From contig JAEUJR010000540.1 in assembly GCA_016793585.1 (NCBI GenBank), positions 1 to 15,257 of the forward strand: a stretch of 15,257 nt of DNA, given 5' to 3'. The stretch is from Archangium sp. GTDB lineage: Bacteria > Myxococcota > Myxococcia > Myxococcales > Myxococcaceae. Under the pieces are notes generated by a model. It saw only the letters and a program-made list of their open reading frames with translations, made no database searches and had not been told where the DNA came from. Shown piece by piece: positions 1-8,257 of the stretch (position 1 is the stretch's first letter; every line of letters begins with the position of its first letter). Both the position numbers and the translations under genes were made by a program.

Positions 1-1207
1 CGGCGACGGCATGGTGCACGGCCTGCGCTTTCGCGACGGCAAGGCGAGCTACGTGAACAAGTGGATTCGCACCGCCGGCTTCGAAGCCGAGCGCGCAGCC
101 GGCAAGGCGCTGTGGACCGGCATCATGGAGCCCGTCAAACCGAACGGTCTGAAAGACACCGCGAACACCGACCTCGTCTTCCACAACGGCAAGCTGCTCG
201 CCCTGTGGTGGATGTGCGGCACTCCGTACCAGCTCGACCCGGTCACCCTCGCCACCATCGGCCCCGAGCGCTTCGGCGGCAAACTCGTGCGCGCGATGTC
301 GGCCCACGCGAAGGTCGACCCGCGCACCGGCGAGCTCGTCTTCTTCGACTACTCCATCGTCCGCAAACCGTGGATGCGTTACGGCGTGGTGAGCCGCACG
401 GGCGAGCTGTTGCGTGACGAGGTCATCGAGCTTCCCACGCCGCACATTCAGCACGACATCGCGCTCACCGAACGCTTCAGCATCTTGATGGACCTGCCGC
501 TCGGCTGGGACCAGGCGCTGCTCGCGCAGGGGAAGCGGCGCATCGGCTTCGACAAAGAATCGCCCGCGCGCTTCGGCATCATTCCGCGGCTCGGCACCAA
601 CGCCGACGTGCGCTGGTTCGAGGCGAAGAGCTGTTACATGTACCACACCATCAACGCGTACGAAGTCGGTGACGAGGTCGTGCTCGTCGGCTGCCGCGTC
701 GGTGACCCGATTCCGAAAGACCAGCGCACCGATGGCAAGGTCGCGCGGCTCGAGTTCATCGAGTTGGTGCCGCACCTCTATCGCTGGCGCTTCAACCTGA
801 AGACCGGCGCCGTGCACGAGGAGCAGCTCGACGACGTCTCCACCGAGTTCCCCCGCGTGAACGACGCGCTCGCCGGCACGAAGGTGCGCTACTCGTACAA
901 CCCGCGCGTCGCGCCGCGGCCCGACCTCATGTTCGACGGCGTGCTCAAGTACGACCTCGAGCAGAAGACCTCGACGAAGTACGACTTTGCGAAGGGCTGG
1001 TACGGCAGCGAAGCGGTCTTCACCGCGCGGCCCGGCGGCACCTCGGAAGACGACGGCTGGCTCGTGACGTGTCTCACCAACGCGGCGGAGCAGCGCTCCA
1101 TCGGCATCGTGCTCGACGCGAAGCACGTCGAGGCCGGGCCCATCGCGACGGTCGAGCTGCCGCAGCGAATTCCCGTCGGGTTCCACACCTGCTGGTCGCC
1201 GGTCTGA
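1..1207 (+). CDS. Carotenoid cleavage oxygenase (RPE65/CCD family), 5'-truncated
   Basis: Non-haem iron(II) enzyme that splits carotenoids or apocarotenoids with O2 to give aldehydes or ketones such as retinal. The window starts inside the gene, in frame from base 2. The first visible residues, GDGMVHG, are the conserved family motif that normally lies some tens of residues into the protein, so the Met at base 11 is internal. Counting from that Met, the four expected iron-binding histidines are visible: H99 (MSAHAK), H148 (IQHDIA), H212 (YMYHTINAYE) and H392 (VGFHTCWSP, six residues from the end). Supporting acidic residues follow in the usual contexts. All core blades of the seven-bladed propeller therefore seem present and only the N-terminus is missing. 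The stop is TGA at 1205-1207. A lignostilbene-type oxygenase of the same family is possible; substrate and cleavage position cannot be read from sequence. A carotenoid desaturase lies 4.6 kb downstream on the same strand. Confidence 0.9.
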   Translation, partial: GDGMVHGLRFRDGKASYVNKWIRTAGFEAERAAGKALWTGIMEPVKPNGLKDTANTDLVFHNGKLLALWWMCGTPYQLDPVTLATIGPERFGGKLVRAMSAHAKVDPRTGELVFFDYSIVRKPWMRYGVVSRTGELLRDEVIELPTPHIQHDIALTERFSILMDLPLGWDQALLAQGKRRIGFDKESPARFGIIPRLGTNADVRWFEAKSCYMYHTINAYEVGDEVVLVGCRVGDPIPKDQRTDGKVARLEFIELVPHLYRWRFNLKTGAVHEEQLDDVSTEFPRVNDALAGTKVRYSYNPRVAPRPDLMFDGVLKYDLEQKTSTKYDFAKGWYGSEAVFTARPGGTSEDDGWLVTCLTNAAEQRSIGIVLDAKHVEAGPIATVELPQRIPVGFHTCWSPV

Positions 1208-1270
1208 AGCCTGGTGACGGATTTGACGAGGCTCGGCCACTGACGGGCACCAACCCTCAGGAGCGCCCCA

Positions 1271-2470
1271 ATGAAGGTTCTTTCGTTTGCAGTGAGCACA
1301 GTGATGTTCACTGCTTGTCTGATTCCCGTCACTGCGGGCAGGGATGAAGGAGATGGGGGCTCTGCGCGTGGCGGCGGGTCCTCCGGTGGGGGCTCTTCCG
1401 GCGTGGGTGGTGGCTCCTCCGGCTTCGGTGGTGGCTCCTCCGGCTTCGGTGGTGGCTCCTCCGGCTTCGGTGGCGGTCAGTCGAGTGGTGCTGCGCTGTC
1501 ATGCGAGGTGCTCGCGTCGCTTCCGGCCGTCAGTCTCACTTCGCTCGCCATCGAGTCTCCTGGTGCGCTCGAAGCACGTGCAGGCGTGTTCACCACTGGC
1601 TGGACGACGAGGAACTTCCGTCTCGACTTCGACGGCGGCTCGCTCGGCACGTTCGATGAGACGTGGAGCCACTCCGGGTCGGGCTTTGGCTCACGAGCGA
1701 CGCACGGTGGCCGCTCGCTCGTGTTGGGAGGCACCTTCTCCTTCGCCCAGTCCATGACGCTCTACTCGGGGCAGCAGGGGCAGGTGTTCACCGACGTGCC
1801 AGACACCGTCGACTGGACGGTGCACGACGTCGCCTACAACCCCACCCGTGACGAGTTCGCCCTCTTCTGGTCCATCGGTGGTCCCAGCCGCATCATGATG
1901 CAGACGCGCTTCATGGATGGCGGCATCGGCTTCACCCGCACGCTCATGCCGAACGACTTCATGGGCAAACCAGACGCCGTCTCGTGGACGCAGGGTGGCT
2001 ACTTCGTTCTGGGCGCGAGCTCGTTGCACGGCTTCGCCGATGACGGCAGCCATCTCGGCACGGTTGCTCTGCCCGGCTCGCCGCGCTCCATCGCCTCCAA
2101 CCGCGCAGGCCTCGCTGGTGCCAGCGTCGAGTCGTTCGACGGAGGCGCGCTCATGTTCGTGAAGTTCGACTCGCAGAACCTCCAGCTGTCGAGCCTGCCC
2201 CTTCGCAGCGGCATTCGCAGCTCGAGCTCGCGCATCGTGTGGGACCCGCTGCTCTCGCAGTGGCACATCGCGTATCAGGTCGGGTTCGCTGGCGGCCCCT
2301 TCTCGGTCGCCAGCTTTCGCGAGTCGGGCCAGCTCGTTCGAGACCAGCTCGTGGGCTGCAACGTCAGCGGCACCATCGAGGGCCTCGCCATCGATGGCCC
2401 CTTCCTCTTCCTCGCGACCGTCGACCTCACGACGTCGCGGTCATCGGTGCTTCGCGTCAATCTGCAGTGA
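1271..2470 (+). CDS. Putative lipoprotein with Gly/Ser repeat linker and propeller-like domain
   Basis: Function unknown; 399 aa. The start is supported by AGGAG at about 1259-1263, roughly 7 bases before ATG. The N-terminus is a short hydrophobic leader ending FTAC (C16), an imperfect lipobox (Phe at -3), so export as a lipoprotein is likely but not certain. Residues about 29-73 are almost only Gly and Ser, including the seven-residue repeat GGGSSGF. Residues about 78-399 contain roughly 40-residue units, each with short beta-strand patterns such as VAYNPTRDEFALFW and IVWDPLLSQWHIAY. These recall six or seven blades of a beta-propeller, although I cannot assign a family. C78 and C363 flank this domain and could close it by a disulfide. 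Separated by 63 bases from the upstream oxygenase gene; it ends 7 bases from the convergent hydrolase gene. Confidence 0.8.
   Translation: MKVLSFAVSTVMFTACLIPVTAGRDEGDGGSARGGGSSGGGSSGVGGGSSGFGGGSSGFGGGSSGFGGGQSSGAALSCEVLASLPAVSLTSLAIESPGALEARAGVFTTGWTTRNFRLDFDGGSLGTFDETWSHSGSGFGSRATHGGRSLVLGGTFSFAQSMTLYSGQQGQVFTDVPDTVDWTVHDVAYNPTRDEFALFWSIGGPSRIMMQTRFMDGGIGFTRTLMPNDFMGKPDAVSWTQGGYFVLGASSLHGFADDGSHLGTVALPGSPRSIASNRAGLAGASVESFDGGALMFVKFDSQNLQLSSLPLRSGIRSSSSRIVWDPLLSQWHIAYQVGFAGGPFSVASFRESGQLVRDQLVGCNVSGTIEGLAIDGPFLFLATVDLTTSRSSVLRVNLQ
1385..1468 (+). repeat. 21-base tandem repeat, coding GGGSSGF
   Basis: Three identical, in-frame copies of a 21-base unit (reading GGT GGT GGC TCC TCC GGC TTC) lie at 1406-1426, 1427-1447 and 1448-1468. 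A diverged copy at 1385-1405 encodes GGGSSGV. The array forms part of the Gly/Ser linker between the lipoprotein leader and the folded domain. Perfect identity, including at wobble bases, indicates recent duplication by slippage or unequal exchange. Confidence 0.93.
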
Positions 2471-2477
2471 GAAGCCC

Positions 2478-3347
2478 TCAGAGCGTGCGGCCGAGGAAGC
2501 GCCTGGCGGCCGCCATGATGGGCGCGAAGCCAGCGCCCTTCTCGTAGATCTCGTGGTGGTGAATGCCCTCGAGCGGCAGCAGCTCCTTGTCGCCGCGGCA
2601 CTTGCTCGCCATCGACACCACCTCGACGCCCGACACCAGCGCATCGGCCGCAGGGTAGATGAAGAGCCCTGCGCGAATGCCGTGGGCGACGTCTTCGGGG
2701 CGGAACTCGAACAGGTCGGCCAGCGACTCGAACGTCACCTCGAGCCGCCACGTCGGGTGTGACGGCGCCGCCTTCTCGAGCAGCGCGCACGTCAGGGGGT
2801 CACTCGAGAGCAGCTTCAACACGCTCACGTACGAGACCTCGCCCGTCGCGCAGAACTTCCGCCGGGCGGCCTGCACCTTGGCGTTGAAGCCCTCGAAGGT
2901 GGGGAAGGCGCTCCACACGCGATTCAAGTCGCCCGGACCGGCGACGGCGATGCACGCCTTCACGCGCCGGTCGATGCCCGCCGTGCCGACGGCGATGCTC
3001 GCGCCGAGCGAGACGCCGAACACCGCCAGCTTCGATGCGTCGACCTCGGGCAGCGTCTCGAGGAACGACAGGGCGCTGCGCACGTCCTCCACCTGCATGC
3101 GCGGCACGAGGCGGCAGCGGGGCGCGCCTTCGCTCTCGCCGAACGTGCGGTAGTCGAAGTTCAGCGTGATGAAGCCGGCCTCGACGAGCGCCTCGGCGTT
3201 GGTGGGCAGCCACACCTCTTTCACGAGACTGAAGCCCGCGCAGAACACGACCGCGGGCCGGCGCTCGCCCGGCTTCAGGTCGTCGGGGAGCCGCAGCACG
3301 CCGCTGCACTTCGAGCCGTCTGAGAAGAACGTCACGCGTCGTTGCAT
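2478..3347 (-). CDS. Alpha/beta hydrolase (esterase/peptidase-like, YcjY-type)
   Basis: 289 aa soluble hydrolase with no signal peptide. Strand-helix order and motifs are those of the alpha/beta fold. There is an early strand with an oxyanion region (AVVFCAGFS, residues 32-40), a YRTFGESEG segment (66-74) typical of YcjY/S33-like esterases, then the nucleophile elbow GVSLGAS with Ser113. The likely acid is Asp235 (YPAADALV). The likely base is one of the His263-265 run (GIHHHEIY). The substrate cannot be named. The start ATG at 3347 has no clear Shine-Dalgarno sequence. The only bases between it and the stop of the upstream kinase gene are 13 nucleotides, so the two are probably co-transcribed. 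A TGATACCGT element (3363-3355 on this strand) overlapping the kinase stop could also act as an extended -10. The gene ends tail to tail with the lipoprotein gene. Confidence 0.88.
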   Translation of the reverse strand: MQRRVTFFSDGSKCSGVLRLPDDLKPGERRPAVVFCAGFSLVKEVWLPTNAEALVEAGFITLNFDYRTFGESEGAPRCRLVPRMQVEDVRSALSFLETLPEVDASKLAVFGVSLGASIAVGTAGIDRRVKACIAVAGPGDLNRVWSAFPTFEGFNAKVQAARRKFCATGEVSYVSVLKLLSSDPLTCALLEKAAPSHPTWRLEVTFESLADLFEFRPEDVAHGIRAGLFIYPAADALVSGVEVVSMASKCRGDKELLPLEGIHHHEIYEKGAGFAPIMAAARRFLGRTL

Positions 3348-3360
3348 GCGCGCGACGGTA

Positions 3361-5067
3361 TCAGGCCGTGCGGCGCTTGGTCGGCACGTACGTCGTGAGC
3401 ACGTCGCGCAGGCGCTCCATCGGCAGCGGCTTCATCAACACCTCGTCCATGCCGGCTGCACGGCACGCCTCGAGGTCTTCGGGCTGCACGCTCGCGGTGA
3501 CGCCGACGACGGGCAGGTGCCCACCGCTCGTCTGCTCCCGTTCGCGAATCAGCCGCGTCGCCTCGAGCCCGTCGCACTCGGGCATGTGCCGGTCCATCAG
3601 CACCAGGTCGAAGGCCTCACGCTCGAGAAAGCCCAGCGCCCGCCGGCCGTCTTCCGCCGTCGTCACCGCCACGCCGAGGTGCTCGAGCTGCCCCCTGGCC
3701 ACCGCGCGGTTGATGGCGTTGTCGTCGACGACCAGCACCCGCAGCCGCAGCGGAAAGGCGAGCACGTTCGAGGGCGCGGCTTCGACGGCGGCCACGACGG
3801 GCAGCTGTAGCCGCACGCAGAAGAGCGCGCCTGCGCCCTCTGCCGACTCGACCCAGAGCGTGCCGCCCAGGCGCAGGACGATGGCGCGGGTGATCGACAG
3901 CCCGAGCCCGACGCCTCCGAGGCGGTGGTCGTCGTTCGCGCGCGAGAAGGGCTGAAAGAGCCGACTCTGCGCCTCGGCGCCGATGCCGGGCCCGGTGTCT
4001 TTCACGTCGAGCTGCACCGCGCACGACGAGCCCTCGTGCCGCACCACCACGCGCACCAGCACCGAGCCGGCCGAGGTGAACTTCACGGCGTTGCCCACGA
4101 GGTTGTGCACCACCTGTTGCAGCCGGCTCGGGTCGGCCCGCACCGACAGCGCGGCGCCGTCGACCGTCGTCACCAGCGCCAGGTGTTTTCGGCGCGCCTC
4201 GGCGCGGTGCACCTCGAGGGCGGCGTCGAGCACCTCGTCGAGGCGCACCGTCTCTTCGTCGAGCCGCATCGGGCCCGTGTCGTGCCCCGTCACCTCGAGC
4301 AGGTCGTCGATGAGCTCGCTCAACAGCTGGCCCGAGCCCCGCAGCAGCTCGAGGCGCTCCTGGGTCTTCGGCGGCGCGGGCTCGGCGCGCATCAGCTCGA
4401 CCACCCCGAGCATGCCGTGGAGCGGCGTTCGCAGCTCATGGCTCACGTTCGCGAGGAACCGGCTCTTCTCGCGCTCAGCGGCCTGCGCCTCTTCGGTCTT
4501 GCGCGAGAGCTCGGCCATCGTGCTCCGGGCCGACGCGTCCCAGATGGCGCCGATGACGGGCACCACGATGAGCAGCGCCACCACCCGCGACATCACCTCG
4601 GCCGACGTCACCGGAGCCAGCGCTGCGGGCGCCGCGTCGGTCGCGATGATGGCCACCCCCACGAAGGCCGCGACGGCATCGATGATGGCCCACCGCAGCC
4701 CCTGGCCGCCGCCGCCGATGAAGAGGCAGATGAGCGGCGTCACCGCCAGCCACATCAGCGCCGAGATGTCTTTGTTGAAGAGCAGGCTCGCGAAGTAGAT
4801 GAGCGTCGCGAAGGCTCCGAACGAGTCACCCTGCCAGTCGGCGCGCTCGAACCGTCGCCAGAGCAACAGCCACAGCGCGATGAGGACGAAGCCGACGGCG
4901 TTCGCCGCCACGTTCGGCCAGTTGGCGAGGGCGACGTTGCTGGCGATCTGCAGCACGTTGGCGATCAAGGCCGCCGCTGACAGCGACGCGACGAAGCGCC
5001 CACGCCAGCGCAGCTCAGAGCTGCGCTCTGCACGGGTGCCTGCGAGCCGGTCGAGGGTTGCCCACAT
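3361..5067 (-). CDS. Membrane-bound hybrid histidine kinase (HisKA-HATPase-REC)
   Basis: 568 aa, inner-membrane sensor kinase with its own receiver domain. Residues about 24-178 form five or six hydrophobic segments with only short loops, so there is no large periplasmic sensor. A short helical stretch (180-200) leads to the H-box NVSHELRTP with His210. ATPase motifs follow: N-box Asn326 (HNLVGNAVKF), DTGPGIG at 357-363 and GGVGLGL at 384-390. A receiver domain covers about 441-560, with acidic pair DD at 448-449, phospho-acceptor Asp492 (VLMDRHMP) and Lys546 (MKPLP). The start at 5067 was chosen because membrane segments begin shortly after it, AGGTGG lies about 9 bases upstream, and the open frame further upstream (to 5553) is antisense to another gene. 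No HPt protein or separate regulator is adjacent, so it is an orphan hybrid kinase. The alpha/beta hydrolase follows in the same direction. Confidence 0.92.
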   Translation of the reverse strand: MWATLDRLAGTRAERSSELRWRGRFVASLSAAALIANVLQIASNVALANWPNVAANAVGFVLIALWLLLWRRFERADWQGDSFGAFATLIYFASLLFNKDISALMWLAVTPLICLFIGGGGQGLRWAIIDAVAAFVGVAIIATDAAPAALAPVTSAEVMSRVVALLIVVPVIGAIWDASARSTMAELSRKTEEAQAAEREKSRFLANVSHELRTPLHGMLGVVELMRAEPAPPKTQERLELLRGSGQLLSELIDDLLEVTGHDTGPMRLDEETVRLDEVLDAALEVHRAEARRKHLALVTTVDGAALSVRADPSRLQQVVHNLVGNAVKFTSAGSVLVRVVVRHEGSSCAVQLDVKDTGPGIGAEAQSRLFQPFSRANDDHRLGGVGLGLSITRAIVLRLGGTLWVESAEGAGALFCVRLQLPVVAAVEAAPSNVLAFPLRLRVLVVDDNAINRAVARGQLEHLGVAVTTAEDGRRALGFLEREAFDLVLMDRHMPECDGLEATRLIREREQTSGGHLPVVGVTASVQPEDLEACRAAGMDEVLMKPLPMERLRDVLTTYVPTKRRTA

Positions 5068-5130
5068 TTCGTCAATCCACCTGACAGATCGCCGGTGAAC
5101 CCGGCGCTCGGGCTGGAGGACAATGCAGAC

Positions 5131-5700
5131 ATGCTGCCGAGCTTTGCCGCGCGCGTCTCCCAGTGGATTCAACGCCTTCCGGCGTCGATTCGGGGGTCGT
5201 CTGTCACGTTCGGCGGGGTGCTGGCGACTCGGATCAAGGGTGGCGACTCCCTGCAGCAGGCGCTCAAGCGTGCGCTGCCCCAGCTGGGCCTCGATGCGGT
5301 GGCGAAGGCCCTCGAAGCCGAAGACGGGCCGGCGGCGCTCGTCTGCGTCGACCTGTTGCGGGCGCTGGCTGATCAACTCCACCGGGCCGCTGATCAACTC
5401 GCGCTCGACGCCGAGCCGTGGGCGCAGTGGACCTCGGCGCGCCTGCGCGACTTCGCCCAAGCGATGGAAGATGACGTCGTGCACGCGCACCTGGTCAACG
5501 CCGTGCTGGCCGAGGCCGCGGTGACGAGCGAGCTGATGCCCATCGAGGTGCATCGCATCAGCCGCAAGGGGCTCGAGCAGCGCGTGGTGCAGGTGTTGTT
5601 GCGCATGCGCTCGACGGTCTTCACCCGCGCCGACCTCGTGCAGACGGCCTCGACGCTGGGCCGCTCGGTCTCGTCGCGCAGCCGCCTCGCCGACGCCTGA
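5131..5700 (+). CDS. Hypothetical helical protein, divergent from kinase gene
   Basis: 189 aa protein that I do not recognise. Strong G/C bias at third positions shows it is a real gene and that the opposite-strand frame is a shadow. ATG at 5131 follows GGAGGA at 5115-5120 with 10 bases spacing. An in-frame GTG at 5095 is possible but would run into the divergent control region. The sequence is rich in Ala, Leu, Gln, Arg and Glu and predicted to be mostly alpha-helical. It has no signal peptide, membrane segment or cysteine cluster; Cys occurs once or so. Around residues 80-93 there is a direct seven-residue repeat (ADQLHRA, ADQLALD), encoded by a 12-base repeat at 5368-5379 and 5389-5400, which suggests a coiled-coil or helical bundle. 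The C-terminal 25 residues are Ser/Arg-rich. It shares a 63-base divergent region with the hybrid kinase gene, which may hint at joint regulation but proves nothing. Confidence 0.75.
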   Translation: MLPSFAARVSQWIQRLPASIRGSSVTFGGVLATRIKGGDSLQQALKRALPQLGLDAVAKALEAEDGPAALVCVDLLRALADQLHRAADQLALDAEPWAQWTSARLRDFAQAMEDDVVHAHLVNAVLAEAAVTSELMPIEVHRISRKGLEQRVVQVLLRMRSTVFTRADLVQTASTLGRSVSSRSRLADA

Positions 5701-5787
5701 ACCTTCGCCGTACGGTTCGAGGGCTGCGCGGGTTTCACCGATGGAAACGCGTGATTCGTGGCCGTGCCCCCGCTACCAGTGGGCTCC

Positions 5788-7353
5788 ATGAAAGCGCTCA
5801 TCGTCGGAGCCGGCCCCGGTGGCCTCTCGGCAGCCATCAACCTCGCGGGCCTCGGGCTCGACGTCACCGTCGTCGAGAAAGAGCCGATTCCCGGTGGCCG
5901 CATGCGCGGCCTCACCATGGGCGACTACTCCGTCGACACCGGGCCCAGCATCATGCAGCTGCCGCAGGTGCTCGAGGGCATCTTCCGCCGCGCGGGCCGC
6001 CGCATCGAAGACTACGTGCAGCTCGTTCGCCTGCCCGAGAACACGCGCCTGCATTTCTGGGACGGCTCGCGCCTCGACACCCACTGGGACCAGCAGAAGA
6101 TGAAGGCCGAGCTCGCGCGCCTGAACCCCTCACTCGTGCCTGCGTACGAGAAGTGGTTCGAGCTCTCGAAGGCGAAGTACCTCATCGCCTACGAGAAGTT
6201 CATGGCGCACCCGGCCGACGACGTCGGCTACTACAACCCGCTGCGGCTGCTCCCGACGCTCAAGTTCAAGCCGTGGCAGACGCTCTACGCGCACCTCGAC
6301 GAGCACTTTCACGACGACCGCGTCTCGTACGCGTTCAGCTACCCGTCGAAGTACCTCGGGCTGCACCCGACGACGTGCTCCAGCGTCTTCGGCGTCATTC
6401 CCTTCCTCGAGCTCGCCTTCGGCGTCTGGCACGTGATGGGCGGCTTTCGAGCGCTCGCGGCCGGCATGATGAAGTGCGCGCAAGACCTCGGAGCCACCTT
6501 CCGCATGTCGGCCCCCGTCGACGAGGTGCTCGTCGAGAACGGTGAAGCGAAGGGCGTTCGGCTCGCCTCTGGAGAGGTGCTGAAGGCCGACCTCGTGGTG
6601 GTGAACGCCGACCTGCCCTACGCGGCGCAGCGGCTCATTCCCCAGAGGTGGCGCGAAGGCTCGCGGCTGTCGAACGCGGCGCTGGGGCGGGCGAAGTACA
6701 GCTGCTCGACCTTCATGCTCTACCTCGGGCTCGACACCGTGTACCGCGAGCTGCCGCACCACCTCATCTACCTCTCGAACGCGGCCCGCCGCACCGATCG
6801 CGCCGCGCTGGAAGACCGCGAGCCCGACCTCGACGACCCGCCGTTCTACGTGGTGAACCCGACCGTGACCGACCCATCGGGCGCGCCGAAGGGCCACTCC
6901 GTCGCGTACGTGCTGGTGCCGACGCCGAACACCGGCGGCCCCCACGACTGGAAGCGCGTGGAAGCCGAGCTGACGAAGAAGGTGCCGCAGTGGCTCGAGA
7001 AGGTCGGCATGAAAGACGCCGCGAAGCACATCGTCACCCAGCGCGCCTTCACGGCCGAGACGTGGCGTGACGAGTTCAACGTCTTCCGCGGCGCTGTCTT
7101 CAACCTCTCGCACACCTGGCTGCAGCTGGGGCCCCTGCGCCCGAAGGTGAAGTCACCACACGTGAAGGGCCTGTACTGGGTCGGCGGCGGCACGCACCCC
7201 GGCTCGGGCCTGCTCACCATCATGGAGAGCGCCAACATCGTCGGTCATCACGTCGCGCCGCTCGTGGGCAAGACGTTCGCGTCGTGGCCGCACGTGCCGC
7301 CCATGGGCAGCCTGCCGACGAGTGACGACACCCTGTCTTCGCGCGCGGCGTGA
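5788..7353 (+). CDS. crtI: Phytoene/carotenoid desaturase, CrtI/CrtN family
   Basis: FAD-dependent enzyme that introduces conjugated double bonds into a C40 (or C30) carotenoid precursor; 521 aa, normal for the family (about 490-530). The N-terminal Rossmann dinucleotide motif GAGPGGLSAA (residues 7-16) is followed by an acidic strand end (VVEKE) and GGRM (36-39). The segment DTGPSIMQLPQVLEGIF (50-66) is typical of CrtI enzymes. The C-terminal bacterial-type phytoene dehydrogenase signature is present as YWVGGGTHPGSGL (463-475). ATG at 5788 was chosen over GTG at 5758 because it places the Rossmann motif six residues from the start, as usual. There is no good Shine-Dalgarno sequence. Members of this family also act as 3,4-desaturases, ketolase-like oxidases or diapophytoene desaturases, so the exact step is uncertain. 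No phytoene synthase or other crt gene is next to it. Confidence 0.88.
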   Translation: MKALIVGAGPGGLSAAINLAGLGLDVTVVEKEPIPGGRMRGLTMGDYSVDTGPSIMQLPQVLEGIFRRAGRRIEDYVQLVRLPENTRLHFWDGSRLDTHWDQQKMKAELARLNPSLVPAYEKWFELSKAKYLIAYEKFMAHPADDVGYYNPLRLLPTLKFKPWQTLYAHLDEHFHDDRVSYAFSYPSKYLGLHPTTCSSVFGVIPFLELAFGVWHVMGGFRALAAGMMKCAQDLGATFRMSAPVDEVLVENGEAKGVRLASGEVLKADLVVVNADLPYAAQRLIPQRWREGSRLSNAALGRAKYSCSTFMLYLGLDTVYRELPHHLIYLSNAARRTDRAALEDREPDLDDPPFYVVNPTVTDPSGAPKGHSVAYVLVPTPNTGGPHDWKRVEAELTKKVPQWLEKVGMKDAAKHIVTQRAFTAETWRDEFNVFRGAVFNLSHTWLQLGPLRPKVKSPHVKGLYWVGGGTHPGSGLLTIMESANIVGHHVAPLVGKTFASWPHVPPMGSLPTSDDTLSSRAA

Positions 7354-7417
7354 GCTCTGCACGACTTCGGAGAGCGGCCGCACCAACCCGCCGCGAGCGG
7401 AGTAGGGTTTGGGCTCC

Positions 7418-8257
7418 GTGACGTCGTCCCTGCTCTCGCTCGTGCTGGTTGTCGCGCCCATTCAGCTCGCCTCGGTGGGCTTCACCTCGGTGAAGGTGTC
7501 GAAGCCGCTCGTCGCCTCGTTCGAAGAGACGTTCGCCTTGCGACTCTCTCAGGGAGGCAGGGTGCGGGTGACGACGCCACGCGACGTGGTGACGGTGCTG
7601 GGCGTCGAGCGGCAACGCCAATTGCTCGGCTGCGCGGACGACTCGACGAGCTGTCTGGCCGAGCTCGCAGGTGCGCTCGGCTCCGAGGGCATCGTGATGG
7701 GCGAGGTGGCACAGGTCGGCCGTGTGCTGCAGCTCACCATCAAGGTGCTCTCTCCCGGCGGCAAGCCGCTGTACTCGACGCTTCGTCGCGTGAAGGGTGA
7801 AGAGGCGATGCTGCTCGAGCTCGATGCGGTGGCCCTCGAGGCGGTCGAGGCCTTGTCGGCGGTGCTCCGCCCCGTGAAGGCCGTCGTTGAGGCGCCGCCC
7901 GTGAAGCAGCCTGAGGTCGTGAGGACACCTGCCGAGCCGCCGCCGCCCTCGCCGTCGGTCGGGCCGTGGGTCGTGATGGGCGTCGGAGGCGCCGTCGCCA
8001 TCGCCGGTGGGGTGTTGCAGGGCCTGGCCGTCGCCGACTTCAACCGGCTCGCGAATCACTCGGCCACCGTCGAGGCGCCAGCGGCGCTGCGAGACGAAGG
8101 CAAGCTCAAGCAGGTCTTCGGCCTGTCGCTGTTGGGCGCCGGTGGAGCAGCGGTCATCGCCGGAGCGCTCTGGCTCGCGCTGGGGAACTCGACGGTCGCG
8201 CCCACCGCATGGCTCACGGGAGCCGGTGCCGGCTTCGGGCTCGTGGGGGCGTGGTGA
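7418..8257 (+). CDS. Exported protein, TolB-N/FlgO-like domain plus C-terminal membrane hairpin
   Basis: 279 aa, function unknown. A hydrophobic leader (residues 4-20) indicates export or membrane anchoring. Residues about 23-150 look like the alpha/beta domain found in TolB N-terminal and FlgO/CsgG-like proteins. It contains a distinctive LGVERQRQLLGC...CLAELAGALG stretch in which C72 and C79 could form a disulfide; I remember similar stretches in many myxobacterial proteins. A Pro-rich linker (157-182) follows, then two Gly/Ala-rich membrane-spanning segments at about 183-204 and 233-256, consistent with a hairpin. GTG at 7418 is preferred; TTG at 7409 (with GGAG at 7399-7402) is a real alternative that adds three residues. 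The stop overlaps the next start by one base (TGATG at 8255-8259), implying coupled translation with the repeat lipoprotein. Role is open: envelope scaffolding or sensing are guesses. Confidence 0.78.
   Translation: MTSSLLSLVLVVAPIQLASVGFTSVKVSKPLVASFEETFALRLSQGGRVRVTTPRDVVTVLGVERQRQLLGCADDSTSCLAELAGALGSEGIVMGEVAQVGRVLQLTIKVLSPGGKPLYSTLRRVKGEEAMLLELDAVALEAVEALSAVLRPVKAVVEAPPVKQPEVVRTPAEPPPPSPSVGPWVVMGVGGAVAIAGGVLQGLAVADFNRLANHSATVEAPAALRDEGKLKQVFGLSLLGAGGAAVIAGALWLALGNSTVAPTAWLTGAGAGFGLVGAW

Noticed and set aside
1223..1228. TTGACG as a -35 box for the 1271 lipoprotein gene
   Set aside because: No acceptable -10 element at 16-18 bases spacing, so a promoter cannot be supported.
3925..4980. 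351-residue open frame on the plus strand over the first kinase
   Set aside because: Shadow of the HisKA, ATPase and membrane regions; His/Arg/Glu-rich without any domain.
5068..5553. N-terminal extension of the first kinase by 162 residues
   Set aside because: The added part is Arg/His/Gln-rich with no domain, is antisense to a gene with strong codon bias, and the membrane region starts right after Met at 5067, which has a nearby ribosome-like site.
6130..7113. 327-residue open frame on the minus strand over crtI
   Set aside because: Shadow frame created by high GC: composition is dominated by Arg, Val, His, Leu and Glu, with no domain, while the plus-strand gene has full family motifs.
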